Shown in pieces: positions 1 through 10,350 of a DNA stretch of 64,000 nucleotides. Location of the stretch: positions 1-64,000 of the forward strand of contig JAMNXV010000114.1 in the NCBI GenBank assembly GCA_023623185.1, in the 5' to 3' direction. The notes below the pieces were generated by a model, which did no database searches, was not told the DNA's origin, and was given only the letters and a program-made list of their open reading frames with translations. The DNA comes from Bacillota bacterium. Lineage in GTDB: Bacteria; Bacillota; Sulfobacillia; Symbiobacteriales; Symbiobacteriaceae. The stretch's first letter is position 1, and each line of letters begins with the position of its first letter. Made by a program: the position numbers and the translations under genes.

Positions 1-3000
1 CCCTCCGGCTCCATCTTGATCCGCACCCGCGTCGGCCCCGGGTGGGCCCGCAGCACCCGCTCCACCCGGCGCATCATCGGCGAGTCCTGATCCCGCGCCG
101 GTACGCGCAGATAGACGAACTTGGGCTCTGGCGCACCGGGCGTCTCCCGCACGGGCTCCCGGGCGGCTTGCGAGCCCGGTTCCTGAGCGGCTAACCTCAC
201 GTCTTGCCGCCGGGCCTGGCCGGCAGCCGCACGCTGGGTCTCCCGCCCCGCAGCCTCCACCGGCTCCGGCGGCCGCGGCCGCCGGGGCCGTTCGTCGTCC
301 CGGAGCAGGCTCACCTCATCCGCCAGCAGCTTCACCTCGTCCTCCTGCACCTGCAGCCGGCCCCGCACCAGCAGCGGGTGCTCCTCCCGCAGCAGGCGGG
401 CGCAGGACTGCAGCACCCGCGGGAAGACCACCACCTCCACCTGGCCGGTCTGGTCCTCCAGCGTCAGGAAGGCCATGTTGGCGCCGGAGCGGGTCGTCAC
501 CTGCTTCAGCCCGGCCAGCATGCCCCCCACCGCCACCTTTGCGCCGTCCCGCTGCTCGGGCAGCGCCGCGACCGGCAGGCAGCCGTGCACCGCCAGGGCC
601 GCCTGGTACTGCCTGAGCGGGTGGCCCGACACGTAGAAGCCCAGGACCTCCTTCTCCATCGCCAGCAGCCGCTGCGGCGGGAACTCCGGAATGTCCGGCA
701 GGGGCTCCGCGCCGCTGCTGCCCGGGGCCGCAACCCCCAGGTCGAAGAGCGAGATCTGCCCGGCCTGCCGGTGGCGCTGCAGCTTCTGCGCGTCCTCCAG
801 AATCTGATCCAGCGCCTCCAGCAGCTGCGACCGGTAGGCCGGCCTGCCGCCGGGCGGGGCCACCCGGTCGAAGGCCCCGGCCATGATCAGCGACTCCAGC
901 GCCCGCCGGTTCAGAGGGCGCAGGTCCACCCGCTCGCAGAGGTCCCGGAGGCTGGTGAAGGGTCCGCCCTCCTCCCGTGCGGCCACAATGGCCTCCACGG
1001 CGTTGGTCCCGATGTTCTTCACCGCCGCGAGGCCGAAGCGGATCTTCGCGCCGTCGGGCACGAACCGGGCGAACGAGGTGTTCACGTCCGGCGGCAGCAC
1101 CTGAATGCCCAGCCGGCGGCACTCCTCCATGTAGAGCGCCAGCTTCGCCTCCTGCCCCATCACCGAGTTCATCAGCGCGGCCATGAAGGCCACCGGATGG
1201 TGCCGCTTCAGGTAGGCGGTCTGGTAGGCCACCTTGGCGTACGGGGTCGCGTGGCACTTGTTGAAGCCGTAGTTGGCGAAGCGGATCATCTGGTCATAGA
1301 GCGCCGTGGCCACCTCATGGCTGTAGCCCCGCTCCTCCAGGGCCTCCATGAAGAGGCGGCCGTACTTCTCCATGTCCTCCCGCTTCTTCTTGGCGATGGC
1401 CCGGCGCAGCAGGTCGGCCTGCCCGAGGGAAAGCCCGGCCAGCCGGTGGGCGATCTGGATGATCTGCTCCTGGTAGACCATCACCCCGTAGGTCTCGCTG
1501 AGGATGGGCTCCAGATCCGGGTGCAGGTACTGCACCGCGTCCGGGTTCTGCTTGCCGGCGATGTAGTCGGGGATGTGCTCCATCGGCCCCGGCCGGCAAA
1601 GCGAGATGGTGGCGATGATGTCCTCGAACCGGGTCGGCTTCATCTGCCGCAGCACGTCGGCCACCCAGCCCGCCTCGATCTGGAAGAGCCCCAGGGTCTC
1701 GCCCCGGGCAATCATGGCGTAGGTCTCCGGGTCGTCCATGGGGATCTTTTCGATGTCAAACCCGGGCTCGTACTCCCGCACGTACTTCACGGCGTGGTCG
1801 ATCACCGTGAGGGTGCGCAGGCCCAGGAAGTCCATCTTCAGGAGGCCGATCTCCTTCAGCTGGTCCATGTCGAACTGGGTGACGATGGCGTCGTCGCCCA
1901 TCTTGTACAGCGGCACGTGCTCCACCAGCGGATCGGCGGTGATGACCACCCCGGCGGCGTGGACCGACGGGTTGCGGGGCATGCCCTCCACCGCCCGGGC
2001 GGTGTCGATCAGGAGGCGAATCTCCTCCCGCTCCTGGTACAGGGCGCGCAGCTCCTCGGTCTTCTCCAGGGCGCTGTCCAGAGACTGGCCCCACGGCAGC
2101 AGCTTGGCCACCCGGTCCACCTCACCGTAGCTCATGCCGAGAGCCCGGCCCACGTCCCGTACTGCCGCCCGGGCCGCCATGGTGTTGAAGGTGATCACCT
2201 GGGCGACGCACTCCGCCCCGTACTTGTTATGGACGTACTCGATGACCTCGCCGCGCCGCTCGTAGCAGAAGTCGATGTCGAAGTCGGGCATGTCCACCCG
2301 CTCCGGGTTCAGGAACCGCTCGAACAAGAGGCCGAACCGCAGGGGATCGACGTCGGTGATGCCCAGCACGTAGGCCACCAGCGACGACGCTCCCGAGCCC
2401 CGCCCCGGCCCCACGGGAATGGACCGGGAGCGGGCGTACTCCACGAAGTCCCACACGATCAGGAAGTAGCCGGCAAAGCCCATGCTGATGATCACGTTCA
2501 GCTCGTGCTCCAGCCGCTCCATCGCCCCCTCGGGCGGCTTCCCGCCATAGCGCGGCCCGATGCGCTCATAGCAGAGCTTGCGCAGGTATCCCGGTGCGTC
2601 GTAGCCGGGGGGCAGAGCGTAGTGGGGCAGGTGGATCTGGCCCAGGGGCAGCTCCACGTTGCACCGCTCGGCGATGGCCAGGCTGTTTTCCAGCGCGCCG
2701 GGGATGTGGCCGAAGCGCCAGTACATCTCCTCGGCCGACTTCACGTACATCTCGTTGGTGTTCATCCGCATGCGGTTCGGGTCGTCGACCGTCTTGTTGG
2801 TGCCGATGCAGATGAGCACATCCTGGGTGCGGGCATCCTGGGGGCCCAGGTAGTGGGCGTCATTGGTGGCCACCACCGGCAGCCCCTGCTCCAGCAGAAA
2901 GCGGTTGAGCCCCTGCTGCTCGGGCAGGCCCAGGTCCTGCAGCTCCAAGAAGTAGTGGTCGGGCCCGAAGATCTCCCGGTAGCGGCCGATGGTCTTCCTG

Positions 3001-3464
3001 GCCTCCTCCGTCTGGCCGGCCAGCACTTTCTGCGACACCTCGCCGGCCAGGCAGCCCGAAAGGACGATCAGCCCCTCCCGGTAGGTGTTCAGCAACTCCA
3101 GGTCGACCCGGGGCTTGTAGTAGAAGCCCTCGGTGTAGCCCGCCGAGACCAGCTTCACCAGGTTCTTGTAGCCGGTGTAGTTCTCGGCCAGCACCGTGAG
3201 GTGGTAGGGCTTCTCGCCGCCGGTCTTCACATGGCGCGAGCCGGGGGCCACGTAAAGCTCGCAGCCGATGATCGGCTTCACCCCGTGCTTGCGCATCGCA
3301 TTATAAAAAGGAAGCACGCCGAAGAGCACGCCGTGGTCGGTCATGGCCATCGCCCGCATGCCCAGCTCGGCGGCGCGCCGTGCCAGGGGCTCGATGCGGT
3401 TGGCCCCGTCCAGCAGCGAGTACTCGGTGTGCAGGTGCAGGTGCACGAACTCCGGGCGGCCCAT
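1..3464 (-). CDS. dnaE: DNA polymerase III alpha subunit (DnaE1 type), 3' end cut by window
   Basis: Replicative polymerase subunit. About 1154 codons are visible and the C-terminus runs off the left edge. The N-terminus has the PHP-domain signature FVHLHLHTEYSLLDG at residues 6-20. The polymerase core has PDFDIDF near residue 390 (catalytic aspartates) and FDMDQLKEIGLLKMDFLGL near 540. A helix-hairpin-helix region is followed by an OB fold (GQVEVVVFPRVL near 1010). No proofreading exonuclease is inserted, so this is DnaE and not PolC. The start at 3464 has GAGGTGA 9 bases upstream and matches the usual DnaE N-terminus. An in-frame ATG at 3581 with an even better AAAGGAGGTG site would add 39 residues (see findings). 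It is a single gene here; the next gene upstream, also minus, ends in its own terminator. Confidence 0.97.
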   Translation of the reverse strand, partial: MGRPEFVHLHLHTEYSLLDGANRIEPLARRAAELGMRAMAMTDHGVLFGVLPFYNAMRKHGVKPIIGCELYVAPGSRHVKTGGEKPYHLTVLAENYTGYKNLVKLVSAGYTEGFYYKPRVDLELLNTYREGLIVLSGCLAGEVSQKVLAGQTEEARKTIGRYREIFGPDHYFLELQDLGLPEQQGLNRFLLEQGLPVVATNDAHYLGPQDARTQDVLICIGTNKTVDDPNRMRMNTNEMYVKSAEEMYWRFGHIPGALENSLAIAERCNVELPLGQIHLPHYALPPGYDAPGYLRKLCYERIGPRYGGKPPEGAMERLEHELNVIISMGFAGYFLIVWDFVEYARSRSIPVGPGRGSGASSLVAYVLGITDVDPLRFGLLFERFLNPERVDMPDFDIDFCYERRGEVIEYVHNKYGAECVAQVITFNTMAARAAVRDVGRALGMSYGEVDRVAKLLPWGQSLDSALEKTEELRALYQEREEIRLLIDTARAVEGMPRNPSVHAAGVVITADPLVEHVPLYKMGDDAIVTQFDMDQLKEIGLLKMDFLGLRTLTVIDHAVKYVREYEPGFDIEKIPMDDPETYAMIARGETLGLFQIEAGWVADVLRQMKPTRFEDIIATISLCRPGPMEHIPDYIAGKQNPDAVQYLHPDLEPILSETYGVMVYQEQIIQIAHRLAGLSLGQADLLRRAIAKKKREDMEKYGRLFMEALEERGYSHEVATALYDQMIRFANYGFNKCHATPYAKVAYQTAYLKRHHPVAFMAALMNSVMGQEAKLALYMEECRRLGIQVLPPDVNTSFARFVPDGAKIRFGLAAVKNIGTNAVEAIVAAREEGGPFTSLRDLCERVDLRPLNRRALESLIMAGAFDRVAPPGGRPAYRSQLLEALDQILEDAQKLQRHRQAGQISLFDLGVAAPGSSGAEPLPDIPEFPPQRLLAMEKEVLGFYVSGHPLRQYQAALAVHGCLPVAALPEQRDGAKVAVGGMLAGLKQVTTRSGANMAFLTLEDQTGQVEVVVFPRVLQSCARLLREEHPLLVRGRLQVQEDEVKLLADEVSLLRDDERPRRPRPPEPVEAAGRETQRAAAGQARRQDVRLAAQEPGSQAAREPVRETPGAPEPKFVYLRVPARDQDSPMMRRVERVLRAHPGPTRVRIKMEPE

Positions 3465-3648
3465 CTCTCCGTCACCTCGCTCGTTGCGGCAATGATTCGC
3501 CGCACGCCCCGACCGAACCTGCATTCGTCTGTAGTCTGGCCAGCAGGCCCAGCCAGAGATCTCGAGGGTCACCCGAATCATGGCGCCACCTCCTTTCAGC
3601 GAGGCGCCCCGCCCCACCACCCGGCTTACCCCAAAATGGCACAAAGAG

Positions 3649-3684
3649 GTGAGGCCCCACCGCGTGAGCGGCCTGGGGCCTCAC
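3649..3684 (-). terminator. Intrinsic terminator after aldo/keto reductase
   Basis: Perfect 11-bp inverted repeat GTGAGGCCCCA / TGGGGCCTCAC, 10 bases past the stop of the minus-strand reductase. On the minus strand it is followed by CTCTTTGTGCCATTTT, which is moderately T-rich. Confidence 0.7.
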
Positions 3685-3694
3685 CCTCATACGT

Positions 3695-4555
3695 CTACAA
3701 CACTTCCAGCGGCACCTTCCGGGTCGGCGGCGGGAACGCCCGGTCCAGCTCCGCCAGGTCCTCCGCCGTCAGCGTCAGATCCAGCGCCGCCCGGTTCTCC
3801 CGCACGTGCTCCGGCCGGCTCGCCTTCGGAATCACCATGATGTCCCCCTGCCGGAGGATCCACGCCAGCGCGACCTGCGCCGCCGTGGCGCCGTGGCGCG
3901 CGGCGACCCGCTGCAGCGTCGGGTTCCGCAGAATGCGCCCCTGCTCGATCGGTGAGTAGGCCATGATGGGAATGCGCCGCTCCCGGTGCCAGGGCAGGAG
4001 GTCGAACTCAATGCCCCGCCGGCTCAGGTTGTAGAGCACCTGATTGGTGGCCACTTTGGCGCCGCCCCGAATCCCCACCAGTTCCTCCATGTCGTCGGTG
4101 TCGAAGTTGCTCACGCCCCAGTACCGGATCTTCCCGGCCTTCTGCAGTTCCGCGAAGGCCTCCAGCGTCTCCGAGAGGGGATACCGCCCGCGCCAGTGCA
4201 GCAGGTAGAGGTCGATCCGATCGGTGCGGAGGCGGCGGAGCGACCGCTCGCAGGCCTCGATGGTGCGCCGCCGCGACGCGTTGCCGGGCAGCACCTTGCT
4301 CACCAGGAAGACCTCGTCCCGCCGGCCCTCGATGGCCTCGGCCACCACCTCCTCGGCCCCACCGGATGCGTACATCTCTGCCGTGTCGATGAGCGTCATG
4401 CCCAGGTCAATCCCCAGGCGCAGGGCGGCCGCCTCCTCCCGGCGGGAGCGGCGGTCCTCGCCCATGTACCACGTGCCCTGGCCCAGGATCGGCACGCGCT
4501 CGCCGGAAGGAAGGCGCAGCGTCGGAACGGGATGGACAGGCTCGTGCTGCGTCAT
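3695..4555 (-). CDS. Aldo/keto reductase (286 aa)
   Basis: NAD(P)H-dependent oxidoreductase of the AKR TIM-barrel superfamily, cytoplasmic. The full catalytic tetrad is visible: Asp57 (LIDTAEMY), Tyr62, Lys87 (LVSKVLP) and His120 (LYLLHWRG). The C-terminal NADP-binding motif is [14 protein letters not shown]. At 286 aa it is usual for the compact prokaryotic AKRs (YvgN/DkgA-like). The ATG at 4555 follows GAGGAGGTGCCCC. It is fused in the ORF track to a huge antisense ORF over the neighbouring helicase, but only this C-terminal part is real. It is divergent from the SNF2 gene. Substrate cannot be deduced. Confidence 0.93.
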   Translation of the reverse strand: MTQHEPVHPVPTLRLPSGERVPILGQGTWYMGEDRRSRREEAAALRLGIDLGMTLIDTAEMYASGGAEEVVAEAIEGRRDEVFLVSKVLPGNASRRRTIEACERSLRRLRTDRIDLYLLHWRGRYPLSETLEAFAELQKAGKIRYWGVSNFDTDDMEELVGIRGGAKVATNQVLYNLSRRGIEFDLLPWHRERRIPIMAYSPIEQGRILRNPTLQRVAARHGATAAQVALAWILRQGDIMVIPKASRPEHVRENRAALDLTLTAEDLAELDRAFPPPTRKVPLEVL

Positions 4556-4675
4556 GGGGCACCTCCTCACCGCAGGACTCTCAAGCCCAATCTTACCACA
4601 GCCAGGCTCAGCAGGAGACTGCGCCCGCCGGAAGAAGTATTTATGTTTACCACGACACGATTGCGAGGCATCCGG

Positions 4676-7645
4676 ATGATCACGGTTCACGGCAGTTTCG
4701 TCCCCTCCGGCGCCGCCGGCTTCTTTTTCCTCTGGGGCCTCGATGACGGCGCCGCCCAGCCCGCCGCGCCCCAGCGGCGTCGCAGCCGCGGGATCCCTGC
4801 ACATCCGCATGCGGCCGCGCCGGAGGCGCTCTACCCCATCCTGCGGGGGCTGCCCTACCTCAGCACCCTCACCCTGGTACAGTGGCAGCCCGCGTACGAC
4901 GGCGCCAGCCCCGCGAGGCTCCCGGGGGTCGCCCTGTCGCTGCCCAACGCCGTGCAGTGGCTGCTGGATCTGCCCGATCACTTCGACGGCGCCCCCCTCC
5001 GCCCCGGGCACAGCCTGCGGCTCTGGAGCGTGGCCGCCAAACTGCTGCTGGAGTTCCTGGGGCGGGGCCGTATGCTGCCGGTCCTGCGGGCAGAGGCCGG
5101 GGTGCCGGCCGCCGGCTGGACGCTGCACCTGACCGACGCCGAGGACGCCCGCCGCCTGACCCGGCTGGCAGCCGGCCTGCCGGAGGCCTGCCGCGCCCTG
5201 GTGCCGCCGGACCGCAGCCCGAGGGCCTACCCGCTGCCGGCTGCCGATGCGCTGGTGCACCAGTTCATGCGCACCGCCGCGGCCGGCGTGATCCGGCTCC
5301 TCCTGGAAGACGTGCCCCTGCCGGAGGCCGAGTCGCTGCAGGACACCGCCCTGCGCCACTGGCTGGCGGCCCTGGCCGGCGACGCGCCCCGCGACCTGCC
5401 CCCGGGCCTCCCGGGCGAGCAGGCGCTCCTTGCCGCCCTGGACCGCTGGACCGCGCCCGCCACCGGCGTGCTGGGCCACGCCAGCCTGCGCACGGGGCTG
5501 CGCCTGAATCTGCCCGGCCCCGAGACCGGCGGCGACTGGGAGCTGGAGCTCACGCTGCACGCGCCCGAAGAAGGGGCGCTGCCCATCACGGCCGATGGGG
5601 TCTGGGCCAGCCTGGGGGGCGAGGTGGAGATCGGCGGACAGCGCTACCGCAACGCCGAGCAGCGGCTGCTGGCCGACCTGCCGGCGATGGCGCGCCTCTT
5701 CCCGCCGCTCGCGCCGCTGCTGGAGGATCCTGCCCCCTCCCGCGTCGCCATCACCGCGGACGATGTGATGGCGCTCATCCAGGAGGGCGCGCTGCTGCTG
5801 CAGCAGGCCGGCCACCCCGTGCTGCTGCCGGCCGCCCTGGTGAAGCCGGCCTCCTTGCGGGTCGGCATGCGCCTCAGCCCCGCCGGCGATGGCCCCTCGC
5901 TGTTCGGCCTGCACCAGATCGTCGACGTGCGGTGGGACGTGGCTCTGGGCGACACCGGGCTCACCCTGGACGAACTGCGCCACCTGGCCCAGCAGAAGCG
6001 GCCGCTGGTGCAGATGCACGGGCAGTGGGTGCGGGTGGATGCGCGCACGCTGGCTGCGGTCCTGAAGCGCATCGAGCAGCACGAGAAGCAGATGGAGCTG
6101 GGCACCGCCCTGCGCCTGGCCCCGGAGGTGGATGAGACGACGGCCACCGGCTGGATCGCCGAGCTGCTGGAGCGGCTGGAGGAGCCCGCACGGGTGGAGC
6201 CGGTGCCAACCCCCCGGGGCTTCACCGGCACGCTGCGGCCCTACCAGGAGCGGGGGCTGGCGTGGCTCGCGTTCCTGCGCCGCTACGGCCTGGGCGCCTG
6301 CCTGGCCGACGACATGGGGCTGGGTAAGACGGTTCAGCTCATCGCGCTGCTCCTGCACGAGCGGGAGAACGGGCTGGCGGCCGGGCCCACGCTTCTCATC
6401 TGCCCCGTCTCGGTGCTGGGCAACTGGCGGCGGGAGCTGGCCCGCTTCGCCCCGGGCCTGCGGGTGCTGGTTCACCACGGGGCGAACCGGCTGGGCGAGT
6501 CGGATTTCGCCCGTGAGGCGGCGGCGCACGATGTGGTGCTCACCACCTACTCGCTGATCGCCCGCGATGCGGAACTGCTGGGTAAGGTGACGTGGAACGG
6601 CATCGTCGCCGACGAGGCACAGAACCTGAAGAACCCGGACACCCTGCACGCCCGGGCCCTGCGCCGGCTCACCGGCGGATACCGCATCGCCCTCACCGGC
6701 ACGCCCATCGAGAACCACCTGGGCGACCTCTGGTCCCTCTTCCAGTTCCTCAACCCCGGCCTCCTGGGCAGCCGGGAGGAGTTCCAGCGGCGCTACGCGA
6801 TACCCATCCAGCGGTTCGACGATGACGAGGCGGCCGCGCAGCTGCGCCGGCAGGTGGGGCCCTTCATCCTGCGCCGGCACAAGAACGATCCCGCCATCGC
6901 GCTGGACCTGCCCGAGAAGCTGGAGAACACCGAACTGGTCACCCTGTCGGTGGAGCAGGCGGCGCTCTACGAGGCCATCGTGCAGGAGACCCTGGAGCGG
7001 GTCGCCCGGTCCGAGGGCATCCAGCGGCGCGGCGCCATCCTCGCGGGCCTCACCCGACTGAAGCAGGTCTGCAACCACCCCGCGGCCGTCACCGGCGACG
7101 GCCCCCTGGCGGGCCGGAGCGGCAAGATCGACCGGCTGGTGGAACTCCTCCGGGAGGTGCTGGCGGCCGGCGAGCAGGCCCTGCTCTTCACCCAGTTCGC
7201 CCGCTTCGGCGCCCGGCTGCAGGCCTACCTGGCCGAGACGCTGGGCTGCGCGGCGCTCTTCCTGCACGGCGGAACGCCGCAACCCGAGCGGGAGCGGCTC
7301 ATCGCCCAGTTCCAGGGCGGCGAGGCGCCGCTCTTCATCCTGTCCCTGAAGGCCGGCGGCCTCGGGCTCAACCTCACCGCCGCCACCCACGTCTTCCACG
7401 TGGACCGCTGGTGGAACCCCGCGGTCGAGGACCAGGCCACCGACCGGGCCTACCGCATCGGCCAGACCCGGCGGGTGCTGGTGCACCGGCTGGTCACCGC
7501 CGGCACGCTGGAGGAGCGCATCGACCGGCTGCTGGCCGAGAAGCGGGCCCTGGCGGGCCAGGTGATCGGCAGCGGCGAATCCTGGCTGGGCCAGCTCTCC
7601 ACCGAGGAGCTGCGGGCCCTGATCACGCTGGAACGGGAGGCGTAG
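4676..7645 (+). CDS. SNF2-family DEAD/DEAH-box helicase (989 aa)
   Basis: Swi2/Snf2 double-stranded DNA translocase. The N-terminal half (about 1-510) is the bacterial SNF2 N-terminal region, opening with VHGSF and FFFLWG as in its relatives. The motor begins near 520: Walker A DDMGLGKT at ~545, motif [12 protein letters not shown] at ~645, motif [11 protein letters not shown], and the C-terminal lobe with GLGLNLTAA and motif [13 protein letters not shown] near 922. The ATG at 4676 (GAGG 9 bases upstream) is preferred because it gives the family N-terminus. An ATG at 4643 is an alternative. The downstream SWIM gene starts 4 bases after the stop, so the two are co-translated partners. Cellular role is unknown; repair or transcription-linked remodelling is the family expectation. 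Confidence 0.95.
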   Translation: MITVHGSFVPSGAAGFFFLWGLDDGAAQPAAPQRRRSRGIPAHPHAAAPEALYPILRGLPYLSTLTLVQWQPAYDGASPARLPGVALSLPNAVQWLLDLPDHFDGAPLRPGHSLRLWSVAAKLLLEFLGRGRMLPVLRAEAGVPAAGWTLHLTDAEDARRLTRLAAGLPEACRALVPPDRSPRAYPLPAADALVHQFMRTAAAGVIRLLLEDVPLPEAESLQDTALRHWLAALAGDAPRDLPPGLPGEQALLAALDRWTAPATGVLGHASLRTGLRLNLPGPETGGDWELELTLHAPEEGALPITADGVWASLGGEVEIGGQRYRNAEQRLLADLPAMARLFPPLAPLLEDPAPSRVAITADDVMALIQEGALLLQQAGHPVLLPAALVKPASLRVGMRLSPAGDGPSLFGLHQIVDVRWDVALGDTGLTLDELRHLAQQKRPLVQMHGQWVRVDARTLAAVLKRIEQHEKQMELGTALRLAPEVDETTATGWIAELLERLEEPARVEPVPTPRGFTGTLRPYQERGLAWLAFLRRYGLGACLADDMGLGKTVQLIALLLHERENGLAAGPTLLICPVSVLGNWRRELARFAPGLRVLVHHGANRLGESDFAREAAAHDVVLTTYSLIARDAELLGKVTWNGIVADEAQNLKNPDTLHARALRRLTGGYRIALTGTPIENHLGDLWSLFQFLNPGLLGSREEFQRRYAIPIQRFDDDEAAAQLRRQVGPFILRRHKNDPAIALDLPEKLENTELVTLSVEQAALYEAIVQETLERVARSEGIQRRGAILAGLTRLKQVCNHPAAVTGDGPLAGRSGKIDRLVELLREVLAAGEQALLFTQFARFGARLQAYLAETLGCAALFLHGGTPQPERERLIAQFQGGEAPLFILSLKAGGLGLNLTAATHVFHVDRWWNPAVEDQATDRAYRIGQTRRVLVHRLVTAGTLEERIDRLLAEKRALAGQVIGSGESWLGQLSTEELRALITLEREA

Positions 7646-7648
7646 GCC

Positions 7649-9742
7649 GTGGCGGAATGGCTGAGCGAGCGCTGGCTCGCCTACCTGCAGGAGGAACTGC
7701 TGCTTGTGCCGATGACCCCTGGCCAGCGGAAGAGCGCCGAGCGGGGCGATGCCCGGCTCACCTTCGCGCGGGGCAGGATCGAGGCCGAGGTGAGCGTGGG
7801 CACAACGGGGGCCATCGCCACCGCGACGTTGAAGATCCGGCCCTTCGGGCAGCGGGAGTGGCGCCGCATCGAGGCGGCCATCGCCCGTGATCCCGAGGCG
7901 GCCCGTCGGCTGCTGAGCGGCACGGTGGGCCCCGACCTGGAGTCGCTGTTCAACAAGGCCGGCGCCAGCCTTCTGCCCGCGGGCCGCGGGCTGAGCCACC
8001 GCTGCACCTGCAACCAGGGCGCGGGCTGCCGGCACCAGCGGGTCCTGGCCGTGCGGGCGGCGCGCGCCTTTGCCGCCAACCCCTTCCTGTGGTTTCAGGT
8101 GCTGGGGCGGGAGCGGGACGAGCTGCTGGCGGGCGTGCGGGCCCATCTGGCTGACCGGGCGGGGTCCGCGGGGCATCTGCCGACGGGGGCAGCTGGCCTG
8201 CTGTCGGCGGCGACGCTGGAGCCCCTGCTTGACCCCCGCCGGTTCCTGTTCACGGAGACCGACCCGGCCGACATCCCGGTCCGGCCTGAGGAGGCGGAGG
8301 TGCCCGACGCCCTCCTCCGGGTGCTCGGGCCGCTGCCGCTGGCGCCGGAGCTGAACCGCACCCGCCGCTACGAGATCGCCCCGGTGGCGCGCTGGGGCCG
8401 CACCTTCAACGTGCACCAGCTGGTGGAGGAGACGGCCGAGCAGGTGCTGGCCCGCTACTACCGCGCCGTCAGCGTCGGCGCTGCGGAGCTGGCCAGGGGC
8501 GAGCGCGCGCCGGTCTACCGGGAGGAGCCCCTGCCCGGAAAGCGCATTCCCCCGCGGGACCGGATCGCCGACGAGATCGCCGCCCTGGTGGCGGAGCGCG
8601 CGGAGAGCATCGCACTGGACGAGCTCGTGGCCGCCTGCCCCACCGCCGCGGCCCTGCCCTGGGAGACCGCCGCCCAGGCGGTGCGGGAGGCGGCCGCGCG
8701 CCTGCCCGCGGGCTACCTCGTGCTGGCCGGCCGCTGCGTCGCCCGCCGGGACGACCTCCTGAGCGGCGCCGCCTTCCGCCACGTCATCACCTGGCCCGAG
8801 TGGCAGTCGCGGCGGCTCAGCCCCTCCGGCGACTGGTTCCTGGCGCTGGCCCTCATCGGCTGCCGCCCGCCGTTTGAGGCGGAGGTCGGGGGAGTGGCCG
8901 TCCCTGCCCCCGGCGTCCACGAATCCGCCGACCCCGTCTTCGCCCTGCTGGAGCCCGAGGTCGGCGACGAGCTGATCATCACCGTGGCGGAGGCCGAGCC
9001 CCTCCGGCTGCACGTGCAGCTGCGCCGCCGGGCCGCCCGCAGCCTGCTGGAGCCGCTGCCGGCCGACCAGGCTGCCGCCCGGATCGTGGCGACTGCGATT
9101 GCGACCGACCCGTACCAGGGCATCGCGGAGGCCGACGTGATTCAGCTCCTGCTGGCCGAGGGCTTCTACCGGCCCGGCCGCATGCCCGACCCGGTCTGGC
9201 TGCTGCCCATGCCCGCCGTGGGCGAACCGATCCGATGGGGCTCGGGCCGGAGGATCGTCTCCTCGTACTGGGGGCGGTCTTCGCTGACCCCGGGCACCCA
9301 TCCGCTCCACTGGCGCCAGGGAACGCGCTTCACCCCCGGCTTCGGGAACTGCCTCGCCGCGCTGCCGCTCCCTGAGCGCCGCGCAGCCCTGACGCTGGTC
9401 GAGACGTGGGCGGAGCGCTGGCACGGCAGCCTGCTGAATCCCGATCACCCGCCTCCTCTTAGCGCGTTCCTCCACTTCCTGCTCAACTGGGCGCCGGTGA
9501 TCGCCCAGCAGCTGAACCTCTCGGCGGAAGCTGCCCTCCGGGCGCTGGGCCTGGGCATCCGCTGCCTGGTGGACGCCGAGCCGGCGATGGCCCGGGTGTA
9601 TCGCCCGTTCCTGGAGGCCTGCGGGGCCGTCGAGCCCTTCCGGCACCGGCTGGAGACCCTGCCGCCGCTGCACACGCCGGAGTTTCAGGTGTGGGAGATG
9701 GAAGGCTTCCGCTGGCTGGGCCCGGAGTTGAGTCTTTCTTAG
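7649..9742 (+). CDS. SWIM zinc-finger protein, partner of SNF2 helicase (697 aa)
   Basis: Contains a SWIM-type zinc-binding motif [12 protein letters not shown] (CxC...CxH, residues ~119-130), predicted to bind DNA or protein. The rest is a large, mostly alpha-helical region without a motif I recognise. The GTG start at 7649 lies 8 bases after GGAGG, which sits inside the end of the helicase gene, so translation is probably coupled. The SNF2+SWIM pairing recurs in Firmicutes and suggests a complex; the function is unassigned. Confidence 0.88.
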   Translation: MAEWLSERWLAYLQEELLLVPMTPGQRKSAERGDARLTFARGRIEAEVSVGTTGAIATATLKIRPFGQREWRRIEAAIARDPEAARRLLSGTVGPDLESLFNKAGASLLPAGRGLSHRCTCNQGAGCRHQRVLAVRAARAFAANPFLWFQVLGRERDELLAGVRAHLADRAGSAGHLPTGAAGLLSAATLEPLLDPRRFLFTETDPADIPVRPEEAEVPDALLRVLGPLPLAPELNRTRRYEIAPVARWGRTFNVHQLVEETAEQVLARYYRAVSVGAAELARGERAPVYREEPLPGKRIPPRDRIADEIAALVAERAESIALDELVAACPTAAALPWETAAQAVREAAARLPAGYLVLAGRCVARRDDLLSGAAFRHVITWPEWQSRRLSPSGDWFLALALIGCRPPFEAEVGGVAVPAPGVHESADPVFALLEPEVGDELIITVAEAEPLRLHVQLRRRAARSLLEPLPADQAAARIVATAIATDPYQGIAEADVIQLLLAEGFYRPGRMPDPVWLLPMPAVGEPIRWGSGRRIVSSYWGRSSLTPGTHPLHWRQGTRFTPGFGNCLAALPLPERRAALTLVETWAERWHGSLLNPDHPPPLSAFLHFLLNWAPVIAQQLNLSAEAALRALGLGIRCLVDAEPAMARVYRPFLEACGAVEPFRHRLETLPPLHTPEFQVWEMEGFRWLGPELSLS

Positions 9743-9750
9743 AACACCGG

Positions 9751-9774
9751 ACCAGGGTGCGAGCGCACCCTGGT
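9751..9774 (+). terminator. Hairpin terminator after SNF2-SWIM operon
   Basis: Perfect 10-bp stem ACCAGGGTGC / GCACCCTGGT with a 4-base loop, 9 bases after the SWIM stop codon. The tail CTGGTCGTTTCC is only weakly T-rich. Confidence 0.6.
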
Positions 9775-9840
9775 CTGGTCGTTTCCGGAGACCGGCTTAC
9801 ACAAGGCGTGGAGCCGCCTTCCCGCAGTTAATGTGTTCGG

Positions 9841-9890
9841 GGTGAGCGGATGAGCCAGGATGAAGAATCGGGTGGCTCACTTGCTCACCA
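9841..9890 (+). repeat. 50-bp imperfect direct repeat, copy A
   Basis: Begins GGTGAGCGGATGAGCCAGG and ends GGTGGCTCACTTGCTCACCA. It matches copy B at 39 of 50 positions by eye. Both copies contain an internal inverted repeat, TGAGCC / GGCTCA. Read as codons, both would start MSQ and share GGSL-HH. Confidence 0.75.
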
Positions 9891-10021
9891 TTCGGGTCAC
9901 CCAGGAACCCCACTGCGCGGCAAGGACGCCCGAAATCTGTGGGAAAAAGGCCCCCACGGCCCCCAATAAGGGCGCGCGAGGGGGCCCGCGCGCAGTCCTG
10001 CCGGTTAGTTGAAGCGTGAAT

Positions 10022-10071
10022 GGTGACCGGATGAGCCAGGCGGGAAAGACAGGTGGCTCACTTCTTCACCA
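10022..10071 (+). repeat. 50-bp imperfect direct repeat, copy B
   Basis: Second copy, 181 bp downstream of copy A: GGTGACCGGATGAGCCAGG ... GGTGGCTCACTTCTTCACCA. The conserved ends and divergent middle suggest that the ends (or the stem they form) are what is kept. Confidence 0.75.
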
Positions 10072-10350
10072 CGGCCGGGGCACACAAGGGCTGCTCGCCA
10101 GGCTTGATCTGGAGCGTGCCGGCTCCACATCGCCCTGAGCGTCTCCAAGGTCAGGACAGACCAAGTTTCTGTTGAAACAAAGAGTCCCAGAACATCTGGC
10201 AGGCGATCTTCACCCACTCGCGGAAGCACCGCTCAGGAAACCATGAAGGGGTGAACATCATTCGACGTACTGCGGTACATCCTTGAAGAGCTGAGACCCC
10301 GGGCCGTCACTTCAGACGAAGGCCTGTTCCAGCACCAGGAGTCTCAGGCG

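Larger units (their letters stand above)
9775..10350. other. Gene-poor interval with degenerate repeats
   Basis: No convincing coding region. The only listed ORF (10005-10229, minus, 74 aa) has no family resemblance and overlaps a repeat copy. The stretch holds the two 50-bp repeats listed separately and a GC palindrome-rich patch around 9950-9995. It may be a decayed mobile element or lost gene. Confidence 0.5.

Noticed and set aside
204-3959. 1251-aa plus-strand ORF
   Set aside because: Antisense to dnaE, whose reading has unmistakable PHP and polymerase motifs. The plus product is low-complexity His/Gln/Arg/Pro-rich shadow.
4556-9673. Upstream part of the 1992-aa minus-strand ORF
   Set aside because: Antisense to the SNF2 and SWIM genes. 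Only its C-terminal 286 residues are a real protein (aldo/keto reductase).
4676-9742. DISARM-like defence system (SNF2 component)
   Set aside because: No methylase, DUF1998 or PLD gene adjacent; the SNF2-SWIM pair alone does not define a known defence system.
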